Assembly (NCBI RefSeq): GCF_026242055.1
Contig: NZ_JAPJDL010000016.1
Coordinates: 62,001-126,000 of the forward strand
Direction: 5' to 3'
Source: Lentzea sp. NEAU-D7
Lineage (GTDB): Bacteria; Actinomycetota; Actinomycetes; Mycobacteriales; Pseudonocardiaceae
DNA length: 64,000 nucleotides
Shown here one piece after another: positions 47,329 through 60,289 of the stretch (the stretch's first letter is position 1; the number at the start of each line of letters is the position of its first letter). The notes under the pieces are model-generated. The model was not told the origin of the DNA. It made no database searches and saw nothing but the letters and a program-made list of their open reading frames with translations. Position numbers and translations under genes: made by a program.

Positions 47329-49008
47329 ATGGTCCACTCAGTAACGGCTCGCCGCCGTTGGGTTGCCGCGATCGGCTTCCTCAGCGTCAGCGCGCTCGCC
47401 CTGTCCGGTTGCGCGCAATCCCAGCGCGACTCTGGCGGCGGCGGCAAGGAAGGCGGCACGCTGACCTTCGGCGCTGCCGGCGCGCCGAAGCTCTTCGACC
47501 CGTTCTACGCGACCGACGGTGAGACCTTCCGGGTCTCCCGCCAGATGTTCGAGGGTCTGGTCGGCTTCAAGCCGGGTACCGCCGAGGTCGAGCCCGCGCT
47601 GGCCACGAAGTACGAGCCGAGTGCCGACGGCAAGACGTGGACGTTCACCCTCAAGGAGGGCGTGAAGTTCCACGACGGCACGGACTTCAACGCCGAGGCC
47701 GTGTGCTTCAACTTCAACCGCTGGTACAACCAGAAGGGTGCCGGCCAGTCCGACGCCGTCTCGCAGTACTGGCTGGACAACTTCGGCGGGTTCGCGACCA
47801 CGCCGGACAAGCCCTCGCTGTTCAAGGCCTGCACGGCCAAGGACGCCAAGACCGCCGTGGTCGAGCTGAACGAGGTCACCTCGCAGTTCCCGTCGGTCCT
47901 CGGCTTCACGTCGTTCTCGATCTCCAGCCCCGACGCGCTGAAGAAGTACGACGCGGACAACGTCCAGGCCGCCGGTGACGCGTTCACCTACCCGGCCTAC
48001 GCGAACGAGCACCCGACCGGCACGGGCCCGTTCAAGTTCGGCAAGTACGACAAGGCCAACAACACCGTGGAGCTCGTGCGCAACGACGCCTACCACGGCG
48101 CCAAGGCCAAGCTGGACAAGATCATCTTCAAGATCATCCCGGACGAGACCGCCCGCAAGCAGGCGCTCAAGGCCGGCGACATCGACGGGTACGACCTGCC
48201 GAACGCGGCTGACTGGGCCGGCCTGAAGTCCGACGGCTTCAACGTCGCGATCCGCCCGGCGTTCAACGTGTTCTACCTGGGCATCAACCAGAAGAACAAC
48301 CCGAAGCTCGCCGACCTCAAGGTCCGCCAGGCCCTGATGTACGCGATCAACCGCGAGCAGCTGGTCAAGTCGCAGCTGCCCGAGGGCGCCAAGGTCGCGA
48401 CGCAGTTCATGCCGGACACCGTCAACGGCTACAACAAGGACATCAAGGCCGTCGGTTACGACGCCGCCAAGGCCAAGTCGCTGCTGGCCGAGGCCGGTGC
48501 CTCCGACCTGACGCTGAAGTTCTACTGGCCGTCCGAGGTCACGCGTCCGTACATGCCGTCCCCGAAGGACCTGTTCGGCGCCATCTCGACCGACCTGCAG
48601 GCCGCCGGCATCAAGATCGACGTCGTCACCAAGCCGTGGAACGGTGGCTACCTGACCGACGTCGACCAGGGCATCCCGGACCTGTTCCTGCTCGGCTGGA
48701 CCGGTGACAACGGCACCGCGCACAACTGGGTCGGCACGTTCTTCGGCCGCACCGACAACCGCTTCAACACCGGCGTGTCGGCGTGGGGCAACACCCTGAA
48801 GGACGACCTGGCCAAGGCCAACTCCGAGCCGGACGAGGCCAAGCGCACCAAGCTGTACGAAGAGATCAACAAGAAGATCATGGACGAGTACCTGCCCGCG
48901 ATCCCGATCTCGCACTCCCCGCCCGCTCTGGTGTTGAAGTCGGACATCAAGGGTGTCGTCCCGAGCCCGTTGACCGACGAGAAGTTCGGCCCGGCCTCCA
49001 AGGGCTGA
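47329..49008 (+). CDS. Peptide ABC transporter substrate-binding lipoprotein
   Basis: A 559-residue family 5 solute-binding protein from ATG 47329. The signal peptide ends in the lipobox Ala-Leu-Ser-Gly-Cys28; a Gly-rich spacer follows. The family 5 signature (Val-Glu-Pro-Ala-Leu-Ala-Thr-Lys-Tyr, Leu-Lys-Glu-Gly-Val-Lys-Phe-His-Asp-Gly) and Ala-Ile-Asn-Arg-Glu-Gln-Leu are clear. It captures oligopeptides or related ligands outside the membrane for the importer encoded by the next four genes. It is the first gene of the operon; the 216-bp upstream gap is shared with the SARP gene. Confidence 0.92.
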   Translation: MVHSVTARRRWVAAIGFLSVSALALSGCAQSQRDSGGGGKEGGTLTFGAAGAPKLFDPFYATDGETFRVSRQMFEGLVGFKPGTAEVEPALATKYEPSADGKTWTFTLKEGVKFHDGTDFNAEAVCFNFNRWYNQKGAGQSDAVSQYWLDNFGGFATTPDKPSLFKACTAKDAKTAVVELNEVTSQFPSVLGFTSFSISSPDALKKYDADNVQAAGDAFTYPAYANEHPTGTGPFKFGKYDKANNTVELVRNDAYHGAKAKLDKIIFKIIPDETARKQALKAGDIDGYDLPNAADWAGLKSDGFNVAIRPAFNVFYLGINQKNNPKLADLKVRQALMYAINREQLVKSQLPEGAKVATQFMPDTVNGYNKDIKAVGYDAAKAKSLLAEAGASDLTLKFYWPSEVTRPYMPSPKDLFGAISTDLQAAGIKIDVVTKPWNGGYLTDVDQGIPDLFLLGWTGDNGTAHNWVGTFFGRTDNRFNTGVSAWGNTLKDDLAKANSEPDEAKRTKLYEEINKKIMDEYLPAIPISHSPPALVLKSDIKGVVPSPLTDEKFGPASKG

Positions 49009-49050
49009 GCTGACTAGCTCCCACCACAAGAGAACAACGGGGTAGCTCAA

Positions 49051-50055
49051 GTGCTCCGCTACACCATTCGACGGCTGGTTCAGCTGGTCGGCGTGGTGCT
49101 GGTGCTCTCGCTGCTGCTCTTCGCGTGGATGCGACTCCTCCCAGGAGGGCCGGTTTCGGCCCTCCTGGGAGAGCGCGCTACGCCGGAGTCGCGCGAAGCC
49201 CTCACCAAGCAGCTCGGCCTCGACCAGCCGATCATCGTGCAGTACTTCAAGTTCCTCGGTCGCGCCGCGAGCGGCGACTTCGGCGTCTCCACCGGTGTTC
49301 AGCCCGGTGACTCGGCGCTCGAGATCTTCCTCCAGCGGTTCCCCGCGACCATCGAGCTCAGCTTCTTCGCGATCGTCATCGCGATCGCGATCGGCGTTCC
49401 GCTCGGGTACCTCGCCGCGAAGCGCCGCGGCGGCTGGTTCGACAACCTCAGCGTCATCGGCTCGCTCATCGGCGTCGCGGTGCCGGTGTTCTTCCTCGCC
49501 TACGTGCTCAAGGACGCGGCATCGGTCGGGCTCGGCCTGCCGTCGCAGGGCAGGCAGGGCGACATCAACGCCACCCGCGTCACCGGCTTCTTCACGCTGG
49601 ACGGCATCCTCACCGGTGAGTTCGACGCGACTCTGGACGCGCTGGAACACCTGATCCTGCCGTCCATCGCGCTCGCCACGATCCCGTTCGCGGTGATCTT
49701 CCGCATCACCAGGGCGGCCGTGCTCGACGTGCTCGACGAGGACTTCGTGCGCACCGCCGAGTCCAAGGGCCTCACCGCACCGCTGATCCGCCGCCGGCAC
49801 GTGATGCGCAACGCGATGCTGCCGGTCGTCACGACGATCGGCCTGCAGACCGGTGCGCTGCTCTCCGGCGCGGTGCTCACCGAGAAGGTGTTCTCGATCC
49901 CCGGTGTCGGTCAGGCGCTCGCCATCGGGTTCGAAAGGCGTGACTACCCGGTGCTGCTGCTGTTGATCATCATGGCCACGATCGTCTACGTCGTGGTCAA
50001 CCTGTTGGTCGACCTCTCGTACGCGCTCATCGACCCGCGCATCAGGACGAGGTGA
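49051..50055 (+). CDS. dppB: Peptide ABC transporter permease (DppB/OppB type)
   Basis: A 334-residue inner-membrane permease with six predicted helices. It starts Leu-Arg-Tyr-Thr-Ile-Arg-Arg-Leu-Val-Gln and has the family Pro-Gly-Gly-Pro-Val segment. The EAA-type cytoplasmic loop (Arg-Thr-Ala-Glu-Ser-Lys-Gly-Leu, Arg-His-Val-Met-Arg-Asn-Ala) contacts the ATPases. GTG start, 42 bp after the binding-protein gene. A perfect 15-bp hairpin lies inside codons 30-41. Its stop overlaps the next GTG. Confidence 0.92.
   Translation: MLRYTIRRLVQLVGVVLVLSLLLFAWMRLLPGGPVSALLGERATPESREALTKQLGLDQPIIVQYFKFLGRAASGDFGVSTGVQPGDSALEIFLQRFPATIELSFFAIVIAIAIGVPLGYLAAKRRGGWFDNLSVIGSLIGVAVPVFFLAYVLKDAASVGLGLPSQGRQGDINATRVTGFFTLDGILTGEFDATLDALEHLILPSIALATIPFAVIFRITRAAVLDVLDEDFVRTAESKGLTAPLIRRRHVMRNAMLPVVTTIGLQTGALLSGAVLTEKVFSIPGVGQALAIGFERRDYPVLLLLIIMATIVYVVVNLLVDLSYALIDPRIRTR
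49138..49171 (+). promoter_or_regulatory. Strong hairpin inside the dppB coding sequence
   Basis: CTCCCAGGAGGGCCG and CGGCCCTCCTGGGAG (49138-49152, 49157-49171) are perfect 15-bp arms with a GTTT loop, about 90 nt into dppB. It could stop exonucleases or polymerase and keep the binding-protein mRNA more abundant than the rest of the operon. Confidence 0.5.
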
Positions 50056-50984
50056 GCGCAGTGGCACTCGGAGTCTCCAAGAAGGAAAAGATCGACGACC
50101 TCGCCGAGACCGCGGGCGTCTCGCTCGCGGCGAGCGCGTGGAAGCGGCTCAAGCGCAGCCCGGTGTTCATCATCGGCGCGGTGATCATCGGCATCTTCAT
50201 CGTGGTGTCGCTGCTGTCGCCGTGGCTCGCCCCGCACGACCCGTCCGACAAGATGCTGATCGACCAGGTCGTCAAGGCGCGCAACGAGATCCCGCCCGCC
50301 CAGCCCGGCCACCCGCTCGGTGGTGACCTGCAGGGCCGCGACTTCTTCTCGCGCCTGCTCGTCGGCTCGCAGCAGACGCTGATCGTCGGCGTTGGTGCGA
50401 CGCTGATCGGACTCACCGGCGGCCTGATCCTCGGCACGCTCGCGGGCGCCATCGGCGGCTGGGTCGACTCGATGGTCATGCGCCTGGTCGACGTCATGCT
50501 GTCGCTGCCGTCGCTGCTGCTGGCGTTCTCGATCGCGGCGATGTTCGCGCGACCGAGCCAGTTCACCGTGATCCTCGCGGTCGCGATCGTGCAGATCCCG
50601 GTGTTCGCCCGGTTGCTCAGAGGGTCGATGCTCGCGCAACGGCACAGCGACCACGTGCTCGCGGCGACGGCGCTCGGCGTGAAGAAGGGCGCGATCGTGT
50701 TCCGGCACATGCTGCCGAACTCGCTCAGCCCGGTGATCGTGCAGTCGACGCTCGTGCTGGCCACCGCGATCATCGAGGCGGCGGCGCTGTCGTTCCTCGG
50801 CCTCGGCAACCCGGACGACCGGATCCCGGAGTGGGGGCAGATGCTCGGCGACGTGCAGAACGTCTTCGACACGCATCCGCACCTCGCCGCGTGGCCCGCG
50901 GTCTGCATCATCATCGTCGCGCTCGGCTTCACGCTCATGGGCGAGACCCTGCGCGAAGCCCTCGACCCGAAGAACAGGCGGTGA
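50052..50984 (+). CDS. dppC: Peptide ABC transporter permease (DppC/OppC type)
   Basis: A 310-residue permease. The N-terminal OppC-type leader segment (about 25-80: Trp-Lys-Arg-Leu-Lys-Arg-Ser-Pro-Val-Phe, Pro-Trp-Leu-Ala-Pro-His-Asp-Pro) precedes Leu-Gly-Gly-Asp-Leu-Gln-Gly-Arg-Asp and five more helices. The EAA loop reads Ala-Ala-Thr-Ala-Leu-Gly-Val-Lys-Lys-Gly-Ala, and the end has Leu-Gly-Leu-Gly-Asn-Pro-Asp-Asp. The GTG start overlaps the dppB stop. Forms the heterodimeric pore with DppB. Confidence 0.92.
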   Translation: MSAVALGVSKKEKIDDLAETAGVSLAASAWKRLKRSPVFIIGAVIIGIFIVVSLLSPWLAPHDPSDKMLIDQVVKARNEIPPAQPGHPLGGDLQGRDFFSRLLVGSQQTLIVGVGATLIGLTGGLILGTLAGAIGGWVDSMVMRLVDVMLSLPSLLLAFSIAAMFARPSQFTVILAVAIVQIPVFARLLRGSMLAQRHSDHVLAATALGVKKGAIVFRHMLPNSLSPVIVQSTLVLATAIIEAAALSFLGLGNPDDRIPEWGQMLGDVQNVFDTHPHLAAWPAVCIIIVALGFTLMGETLREALDPKNRR

Positions 50985-50990
50985 GTCGTC

Positions 50991-51985
<995 letters not shown>

Positions 51986-51989
<4 letters not shown>

Positions 51990-53092
51990 GCGAGACCCTG
52001 GTTTCCGTGCAGGACATGAAGGTGCACTTCCCGATCAAGCGGGGCGTGTTCATGGACCGCACCGTCGGCTACGTCTACGCGGTCGACGGCGTCGACCTCG
52101 AGATCAAGCGCGGCGAGACCTACGGCCTGGTCGGCGAGTCCGGTTGCGGCAAGTCCACCCTCGGGCGGGCGATGCTGCGGCTCAACGAGCCGACCGCGGG
52201 CAAGATGGTGTTCGACGGCCAGGACTTCTCCGCCCTCAAGGGCGAGGAGCTCCGCAAGATGCGGCGCCGGATCCAGATGGTGTTCCAGGACCCGCTGTCC
52301 TCGCTCGACCCGCGCCAGTCCGTGGAGTCGATCCTGATCGAGGGCCTGCGGGCGCACGGCCTGGACAAGGGCAAGGAGTCGACCAACAAGCGGCTTCGCG
52401 AGCTGCTCACGGCCGTCGGCCTGCCGACCACCGCGCTGCGCAAGTACCCGCACGAGTTCTCGGGCGGTCAGCGGCAGCGCATCGGCATCGCGCGGGCCCT
52501 GGCACTGGAGCCGGACCTGATCGTCGCCGACGAGCCGGTGTCCGCGCTGGACGTGTCGGTGCAGGCGCAGGTCGTGAACCTCATGGAGCAGCTCCAGGAG
52601 CAGTTCGGCCTGACCTACCTGGTGATCGCGCACGACCTCGCGGTCGTGAAGCACATCTCCGACCGCGTGGGTGTGATGTACCTCGGCGGCCTGGTCGAGG
52701 AGGCCTCCTCCGAGGACCTCTACGCCGAGCCGCTGCACCCGTACACGCGGGCGCTGCTGTCGGCGATCCCGGTGCCCGACCCCGTGGTCGAGGACCGGCG
52801 CGAACGGATCCTGCTCGCGGGCGACCTCCCGTCGCCGGCGAACCCGCCCAGCGGCTGCCGGTTCCACACCCGGTGCCCGTGGCGGCAGGAGACCAAGTGC
52901 GACACCGACCGGCCGGTCCTGCGGGAGCTCAAGCCGGGCCACAAGGTGGCGTGCCACTGGGCGGAGCAGATCCAGTCCGGCGAGATCAAGCCGCACGAGG
53001 TGAAGCCGATCCTGGTGGAGGAGGGCGACGGTCTGTCGCCCGACGTCCCGCTCGTGGGACCGGCTTCGGTGACCGAAGCGCTCAACCCGTAG
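51986..53092 (+). CDS. dppF: Peptide ABC transporter ATP-binding protein (DppF/OppF type)
   Basis: A 368-residue ATPase from ATG 51986 (GAGGAGGTG upstream), overlapping the dppD stop. Walker A Gly50-Glu-Ser-Gly-Cys-Gly-Lys-Ser57, signature Phe-Ser-Gly-Gly-Gln-Arg-Gln-Arg, Walker B Leu-Ile-Val-Ala-Asp-Glu-Pro, switch His in Ile-Ala-His-Asp-Leu. The C-terminal Pro-Tyr-Thr-Arg-Ala-Leu-Leu and Cys-Arg-Phe-His-Thr-Arg-Cys-Pro segment follows, then an extra acidic tail. Pairs with DppD. Last gene of the operon. Confidence 0.93.
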
Positions 53093-53108
53093 TTCGTGTT
53101 CTCCGGCC

Positions 53109-53135
53109 GGGGCCACCTCACTTCGAGGTGGCCCC
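53109..53135 (+). terminator. Terminator of the peptide-importer operon
   Basis: Perfect 11-bp arms GGGGCCACCTC / GAGGTGGCCCC with an ACTTC loop, followed by GTTCGTTTCT, 16 bp after the dppF stop. Confidence 0.88.
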
Positions 53136-53171
53136 GTTCGTTTCTCCAGGGCTCTGCGTTGTCCTCGGTGG

Positions 53172-53753
53172 ATGGACAGTCGTGGCTCGATCCTCCTGCG
53201 CGCGGCGGAGATCGCCTCGGTCGACGGCCTGGAGGGCGTCACGATCGGGCGGCTCGCGGTCGAGCTCGGCATGAGCAAGAGCGGGGTGTTCTCGCACTTC
53301 GGCGCCAAGGAGGAGCTGCAGATCTGCACCGTGCACACGGCGGCGGAGATCTTCGCGCACGAGGTCGTGATGGCGGGCGGAACGCTGCTGGACCTGAGCG
53401 AGCGCTGGCTCGACTACTCGAAGCGCCGCGTGTTCCCCGGCGGCTGCTTCTTCGTCGTGACCCGCTCGGAGTTCGCCGCGAAGCCCGGCCGCGTGCGCGA
53501 CGCGCTGATGCTCTTCAACCTGCGCTGGATCTCACTGCTGGAACGGCTGTGCGGCGACGCCCAGATGGCGTTCGAGGTGGACGCGCTGCTGGCGGCCGCG
53601 GACCGGTTCGCGGTGCTCTACGACGACGCCTCGGCGTACGAGAGAGTGCGGCTGGCGTTGCGCGCACGGACCGCCATGCCGACCGGGATGGAGATGAGCG
53701 TGGCCACGCCGAACGACAACAGCATCGCGAGCCACGCCTCGTCGACGAGCTGA
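53172..53753 (+). CDS. TetR/AcrR-family transcriptional regulator
   Basis: A 193-residue regulator. The N-terminal HTH (about 5-50) reads Ile-Leu-Leu-Arg-Ala-Ala-Glu-Ile-Ala, Val-Thr-Ile-Gly-Arg-Leu-Ala-Val-Glu-Leu-Gly-Met-Ser-Lys-Ser-Gly-Val-Phe-Ser-His-Phe. The ligand domain (about 60-165) contains Gly-Gly-Cys-Phe-Phe. Residues about 150-193 lie in the 136-bp overlap with the convergent DedA gene; the last 30 (Met-Pro-Thr-Gly-Met onward) look like antisense of that gene, so the ancestral stop was probably earlier. Targets unknown. Confidence 0.87.
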   Translation: MDSRGSILLRAAEIASVDGLEGVTIGRLAVELGMSKSGVFSHFGAKEELQICTVHTAAEIFAHEVVMAGGTLLDLSERWLDYSKRRVFPGGCFFVVTRSEFAAKPGRVRDALMLFNLRWISLLERLCGDAQMAFEVDALLAAADRFAVLYDDASAYERVRLALRARTAMPTGMEMSVATPNDNSIASHASSTS

Positions 53754-54193
53754 CCGCCGATGTACCCGACGGTGGCGGGGTAGAGGCTCCACAGCGCCGA
53801 CCCGAGCGCCGCGACCGGCACGAACCGGCGCAGCGGCCACTTCAGCGCCCCCGTCAGCAGCGCCCCGACGATGCCGCCCGCGGGCAGGAACCGCGCCGCG
53901 ATGAGGATCGTCTCGCCCTTGGTCGCGAGCTGGTCGGCCGTCCACACGACCATCGACCGCGCCTTGGCGTTCCGGTTGACCTTGTCGAGGGCCCGCATCC
54001 CCATCCGGCGCCCCGCGGTAAAGTTGATCATGTCACTGAGCAGGCAGCCCGCCGCGGCGACGAGCACGACCAGGTAGAGCGGAACCTCACCGGACGCGGC
54101 CAGGACGCCGGCGCCGATGAGCACGGCCTCCGTCGGTGCCAGCGGCACCACGGCGACCAGGAACAGCACTACGAGGCTGGCTGCGGTGCTCAT
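53618..54193 (-). CDS. DedA-family membrane protein
   Basis: A 191-residue integral membrane protein with four or five helices. The DedA (SNARE-associated) core appears as Pro-Thr-Glu-Ala-Val-Leu-Ile near residue 20, Asn-Phe-Thr-Ala-Gly-Arg-Arg-Met-Gly, and Ala-Arg-Phe-Leu-Pro-Ala-Gly-Gly, the usual Arg-Phe-Xaa-Pro-Xaa-Xaa-Arg motif with its second Arg replaced by Gly. Family members flip lipid carriers such as undecaprenyl phosphate. The last 45 codons run antisense into the TetR gene. Confidence 0.85.
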   Translation of the reverse strand: MSTAASLVVLFLVAVVPLAPTEAVLIGAGVLAASGEVPLYLVVLVAAAGCLLSDMINFTAGRRMGMRALDKVNRNAKARSMVVWTADQLATKGETILIAARFLPAGGIVGALLTGALKWPLRRFVPVAALGSALWSLYPATVGYIGGQLVDEAWLAMLLSFGVATLISIPVGMAVRARNASRTLSYAEASS

Positions 54194-54523
54194 GATCGGT
54201 GAACGTACGTGACCCAGGTGAACAATCCCGACCTGGGTGTTTCTTCAGCGTGCCCACAGGTAGCACGCGCGGCTCGTCCGAACGGCCGCGCCCGTTGTCC
54301 GAAAGGGCATGACTGGGCGTGACACGGGGCGTTCGTGCGCCCCTCCGCACCGCCACCTGCCTGGTGTGATCCAGGTCATCCGCCTTCTGGCGCTCCGGCC
54401 TGAGGGTCGTGCGGCGGTTTCTCCGCGTTGACCTGCGAGATCGGCCGTAGTTAACGTCCGAACTCAATTGGGAAGCTTGTTTACCAATCCTTCGAGCCGC
54501 CGCCTTTGCCCAGGAGGAACGAA
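54194..54523. other. Intergenic promoter region before the phosphoesterase operon
   Basis: About 330 bp without a gene. An ACCCAGGT / ACCTGGGT inverted repeat (54212-54219, 54231-54238) lies just upstream of the divergent DedA gene and may be an operator. AT-richer DNA near 54450-54490 (GTTAACGTCCGAACTCAATT) probably holds the promoter of the phosphoesterase operon. Confidence 0.45.
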
Positions 54524-56092
54524 GTGATCAAAAAGCACACCAGAGCTGGTGTCGCGATAGCCCTGTTCGCGTTGGTGGTCCCCCAGATCGCCGCGTCGGG
54601 CACGGCCAACGCGGCTGATTCCCTGCTGTCCGCCAACAAACCCACCACCGTCTCGTCCGTGGAAGCCGAGACCTTCGGCGGCGCCAACGCCGTCGACGGG
54701 AACTCGACCACCCGGTGGGCGAGCCTCGAGGGCGTCGACCCGCAGTGGATCGCCGTCGACCTCGGTGGTGCCGCCACCATCTCGAGGGTCAAGCTCAACT
54801 GGGAGGTCGCGTACGCCTCCGAGTACAAGATCCAGACGTCGAGCGACGGCTCGTCGTGGAGCACCAAGAAGACCCTCACCGGTCAGAACGGTGGCATCGA
54901 CGACATCGCGATCTCGACGAGCGGCCGCTACGTGCGGATCTACGGCACCAAGCGCGGCACGCCCTACGGCTACTCGCTGTGGGACCTCGAGGTCTGGGGC
55001 AGCATCGCCAACGGCGACGTCACCGCTCCGACCGCGCCGTCCGGGCTCGCGAGCACGGGCACCACGTCGAACTCGGTCAGTCTGCAGTGGACGGCCGCGA
55101 CCGACAACGTCGGTGTCACCGGCTACGAGGTCCTGCGCAACGGCAGCGTCGTCGGCACCCCGACCGGCACCACGTTCACCGACTCGGGCCTCGCGTCCGG
55201 CACCGCGTTCACCTACACGGTCCGTGCGCGTGACCTGGCGGGCAACGTGTCGGCGGCGAGCAACGCGGTGCAGGCGACGACCCTGCCCGCCGGACCCGGC
55301 GACAGCATCACGGTCGTCGCCGCCGGTGACATCGCGTCGCTGACGAACACCGAGCACTACGAGACCGCGAAGCTCATCGACCAGATCAAGCCGAACCACG
55401 TTCTTACGGTCGGCGACAACCAGTACGACAGCGGCACGCTCACGGAGTTCAGGAACCACTACGACAAGTCGTGGGGCCGGTACAAGAGCATCACCCACCC
55501 GGCGACCGGCAACCACGAGTGGGAGGACAACCTCAACGGCTACAAGTCGTACTTCGGCGCGCAGGCCTACCCGGCCGGCAAGCCGTACTACAGCTGGGAA
55601 GCCGGCGAGTTCCACTTCGTCTCGTTCGACTCCCAGCTGATGTACGACACGGGCAGCGACTCGACGCAGCTGAACTGGCTGAAGGCCGACCTGGCCGCGA
55701 ACACCAAGCCGTGCGTCGTCGGCTACTGGCACCACCCGCGGTTCAACTCCGGCAACTACGGCGACAAGCCCAAGATGGCGCCGGTGTGGAACGTGTTCGC
55801 GGACGCCAAGGCCGACCTGGTGCTCTCGGGTCACGACCACCACTACGAACGCATCAAGCCGCTGAACAAGAGCGGTGCGGTGGACGAGGCCAACGGTCTG
55901 CGCTCGGCGATCATCGGCATCGGCGGCGACTACCTCTACCAGGACGTCAAGCCGCGTGCGGGCGTCGAGAACTGGTTCGCGGACACCCACGGCGTCGTGA
56001 AGTTCACCCTGTCCGGTCGCTCCTACTCGTGGGAGGTCGTCGACACGGCGGGCCGGGTGCGAGACAAGGCCGGTCCTTACAACTGTCGTTAG
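54524..56092 (+). CDS. Secreted metallophosphoesterase with F5/8-type C and Fn3 domains
   Basis: A 522-residue exported protein from GTG 54524 with AGGAGGAA upstream. Signal peptide 1-30 ending Ala-Asn-Ala. A discoidin/F5-8C carbohydrate-binding domain (about 33-163; Asn-Ala-Val-Asp-Gly-Asn-Ser-Thr-Thr-Arg-Trp), an Fn3 domain (about 168-255) and a calcineurin-like phosphoesterase domain (about 262-515) follow. The catalytic motifs are Ala-Gly-Asp-Ile-Ala, Val-Gly-Asp-Asn-Gln-Tyr, Gly-Asn-His-Glu-Trp, Tyr-Trp-His-His-Pro and Gly-His-Asp-His-His-Tyr. It likely releases phosphate or acts on surface phosphoesters outside the cell. First gene of a three-gene unit. Confidence 0.9.
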   Translation: MIKKHTRAGVAIALFALVVPQIAASGTANAADSLLSANKPTTVSSVEAETFGGANAVDGNSTTRWASLEGVDPQWIAVDLGGAATISRVKLNWEVAYASEYKIQTSSDGSSWSTKKTLTGQNGGIDDIAISTSGRYVRIYGTKRGTPYGYSLWDLEVWGSIANGDVTAPTAPSGLASTGTTSNSVSLQWTAATDNVGVTGYEVLRNGSVVGTPTGTTFTDSGLASGTAFTYTVRARDLAGNVSAASNAVQATTLPAGPGDSITVVAAGDIASLTNTEHYETAKLIDQIKPNHVLTVGDNQYDSGTLTEFRNHYDKSWGRYKSITHPATGNHEWEDNLNGYKSYFGAQAYPAGKPYYSWEAGEFHFVSFDSQLMYDTGSDSTQLNWLKADLAANTKPCVVGYWHHPRFNSGNYGDKPKMAPVWNVFADAKADLVLSGHDHHYERIKPLNKSGAVDEANGLRSAIIGIGGDYLYQDVKPRAGVENWFADTHGVVKFTLSGRSYSWEVVDTAGRVRDKAGPYNCR

Positions 56093-56121
56093 CCGGATCT
56101 GGCTGTTGATCGGAGGCCGTC

Positions 56122-57251
56122 GTGTACATCGCAACCGCTAGGCAAGCTCCGGCTTCGGGTGGCACCGGCAGGATCGCGGGGAACGTCCTCGCACTGGGCG
56201 CGGTGTCCCTGCTCACGGACGTCTCGTCCGAGATGGTCACCGCCATCCTGCCGCTGTACCTGGTGCTGGGGCTGGGGTTCTCCCCACTGCAGTTCGGTGT
56301 GCTCGACGGCATCTACACCGGTGTGACGGCACTCGTTCGCGTTGCGGGCGGTCACGCCGCGGACCGCTGGCAACGGCGCAAGTTCGTGGCCGGGCTGGGG
56401 TACGGGATCTCGGCGCTGGGCAAGCTCGGCCTGCTCGCCGCCGGGACCTCGGCCACCGCGATGGGGCTCGTGCTGGCCGGGGACCGGACCGGCAAGGGCT
56501 TGCGCACCGCGCCGAGGGACGCGCTCATCACGTTGAGCAGTGAACCTTCGGCGCTCGGACGGGCCTTCGGTGTCCATCGCGCGATGGACACCGTGGGCGC
56601 GTTCCTCGGCCCGCTGCTGGCGTTCTGCCTCCTGTGGACGCTGCCGGCCCGCTACGACGTGGTGTTCGTGGTGAGCTTCTGCTTCGCGGCACTGGGTTTT
56701 CTCGTTCTCGTGCTGTTCGTGCGTGATCACCGGGACGTGCTGCCACGCGTCGCGGTGTCGCTGAAGAGCGCGTTCGGTTTGCTGCGGTCCAGGCCGTTCC
56801 GGCGGGTCTGCCTGGTCGCGTGCGGGCTCGGGTTCCTGACGCTGGGCGACGGGTTCATCTACCTGTTGCTGCAGAAGAAGCTCGACGTCGAGCTCGCGTA
56901 CATCGCGTTGCTGCCCCTCGGCACGGCAGGCGTGTACCTGCTCGCAGCTGTGCCGCTGGGCTCACTGGCCGATCGCGTGGGCCGGTGGAAGATCTTCCTC
57001 GCCGGGCACGTGGCGTTGCTCGGCGCGTACGTGCTGCTCGCCGGTGTTTCCGGGATTTCCCTGCTGGTCGGGGTTCTGGTGCTGCACGGGCTCTTCTACG
57101 CGTGCACCGACGGCGTGCTGATGGCCGTCGCCGGGCCGATGATCCCCGACGAGCTGCGCACGTCCGGCCTGGCTCTGCTCCAGACCGGGCAGGTGCTCGC
57201 ACGTGCCGCCTCTTCCGTTCTCTTCGGTGCTCTTTGGACGTGGTTCGCTTG

Positions 57252-57255
<4 letters not shown>
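56122..57255 (+). CDS. Major facilitator superfamily transporter
   Basis: A 377-residue membrane protein from GTG 56122 with about eleven or twelve helices. Motif A-like Gly-Gly-His-Ala-Ala-Asp-Arg-Trp-Gln-Arg-Arg-Lys follows helix 2. A Gly-Asp-Arg-Thr-Gly-Lys-Gly-Leu-Arg-Thr-Ala-Pro-Arg-Asp-Ala-Leu-Ile stretch is typical of a bacterial MFS efflux group. A second motif A (Ser-Leu-Ala-Asp-Arg-Val-Gly-Arg-Trp-Lys) begins the C-half. Substrate unknown. It starts 29 bp after the phosphoesterase gene, and its stop overlaps the next GTG. Confidence 0.9.
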
Positions 57256-60097
<2,842 letters not shown>

Positions 60098-60109
<12 letters not shown>

Positions 60110-60157
60110 ACGGCAGCGAAGCAGGAGGGAACGCCACACGTCGGACAGAGTAGCCAC
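60098..60157 (-). CDS. leuA leader peptide
   Basis: A 19-codon frame, GTG 60157 to TGA 60098, with three consecutive leucine codons (CTC CTG CTT) after Trp-Arg-Ser and an earlier Leu. It lies 78 nt before leuA on the same strand. Leucine-codon leader peptides before leuA are known in Streptomyces and corynebacteria and sense charged tRNA-Leu. No strong SD is seen, so initiation is uncertain. Confidence 0.6.
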
Positions 60158-60289
60158 AGTTCTGGGGTTGATGGAACTTGGCGACCGGATCGTGGGACAT
60201 GGGCGGCTTTTCGGGGGACGTGCGGGTCGCGGCTTTGTGGGTGGTCGCCTTGCGGGCGGCGAGCTTGGGTTGCGTGCTTCCCCTGGGGG

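Noticed and set aside
47338-50067. A 909-codon minus-strand frame opposite the peptide importer genes
   Set aside because: Antisense shadow of three certain transporter genes; composition dominated by Arg, Val, Asp and His with no domain.
54354-54372. A TGTGATCCAGGTCATC stretch as a CRP/Crp-like site
   Set aside because: Only one half matches the TGTGA-N6-TCACA consensus; not enough to call.
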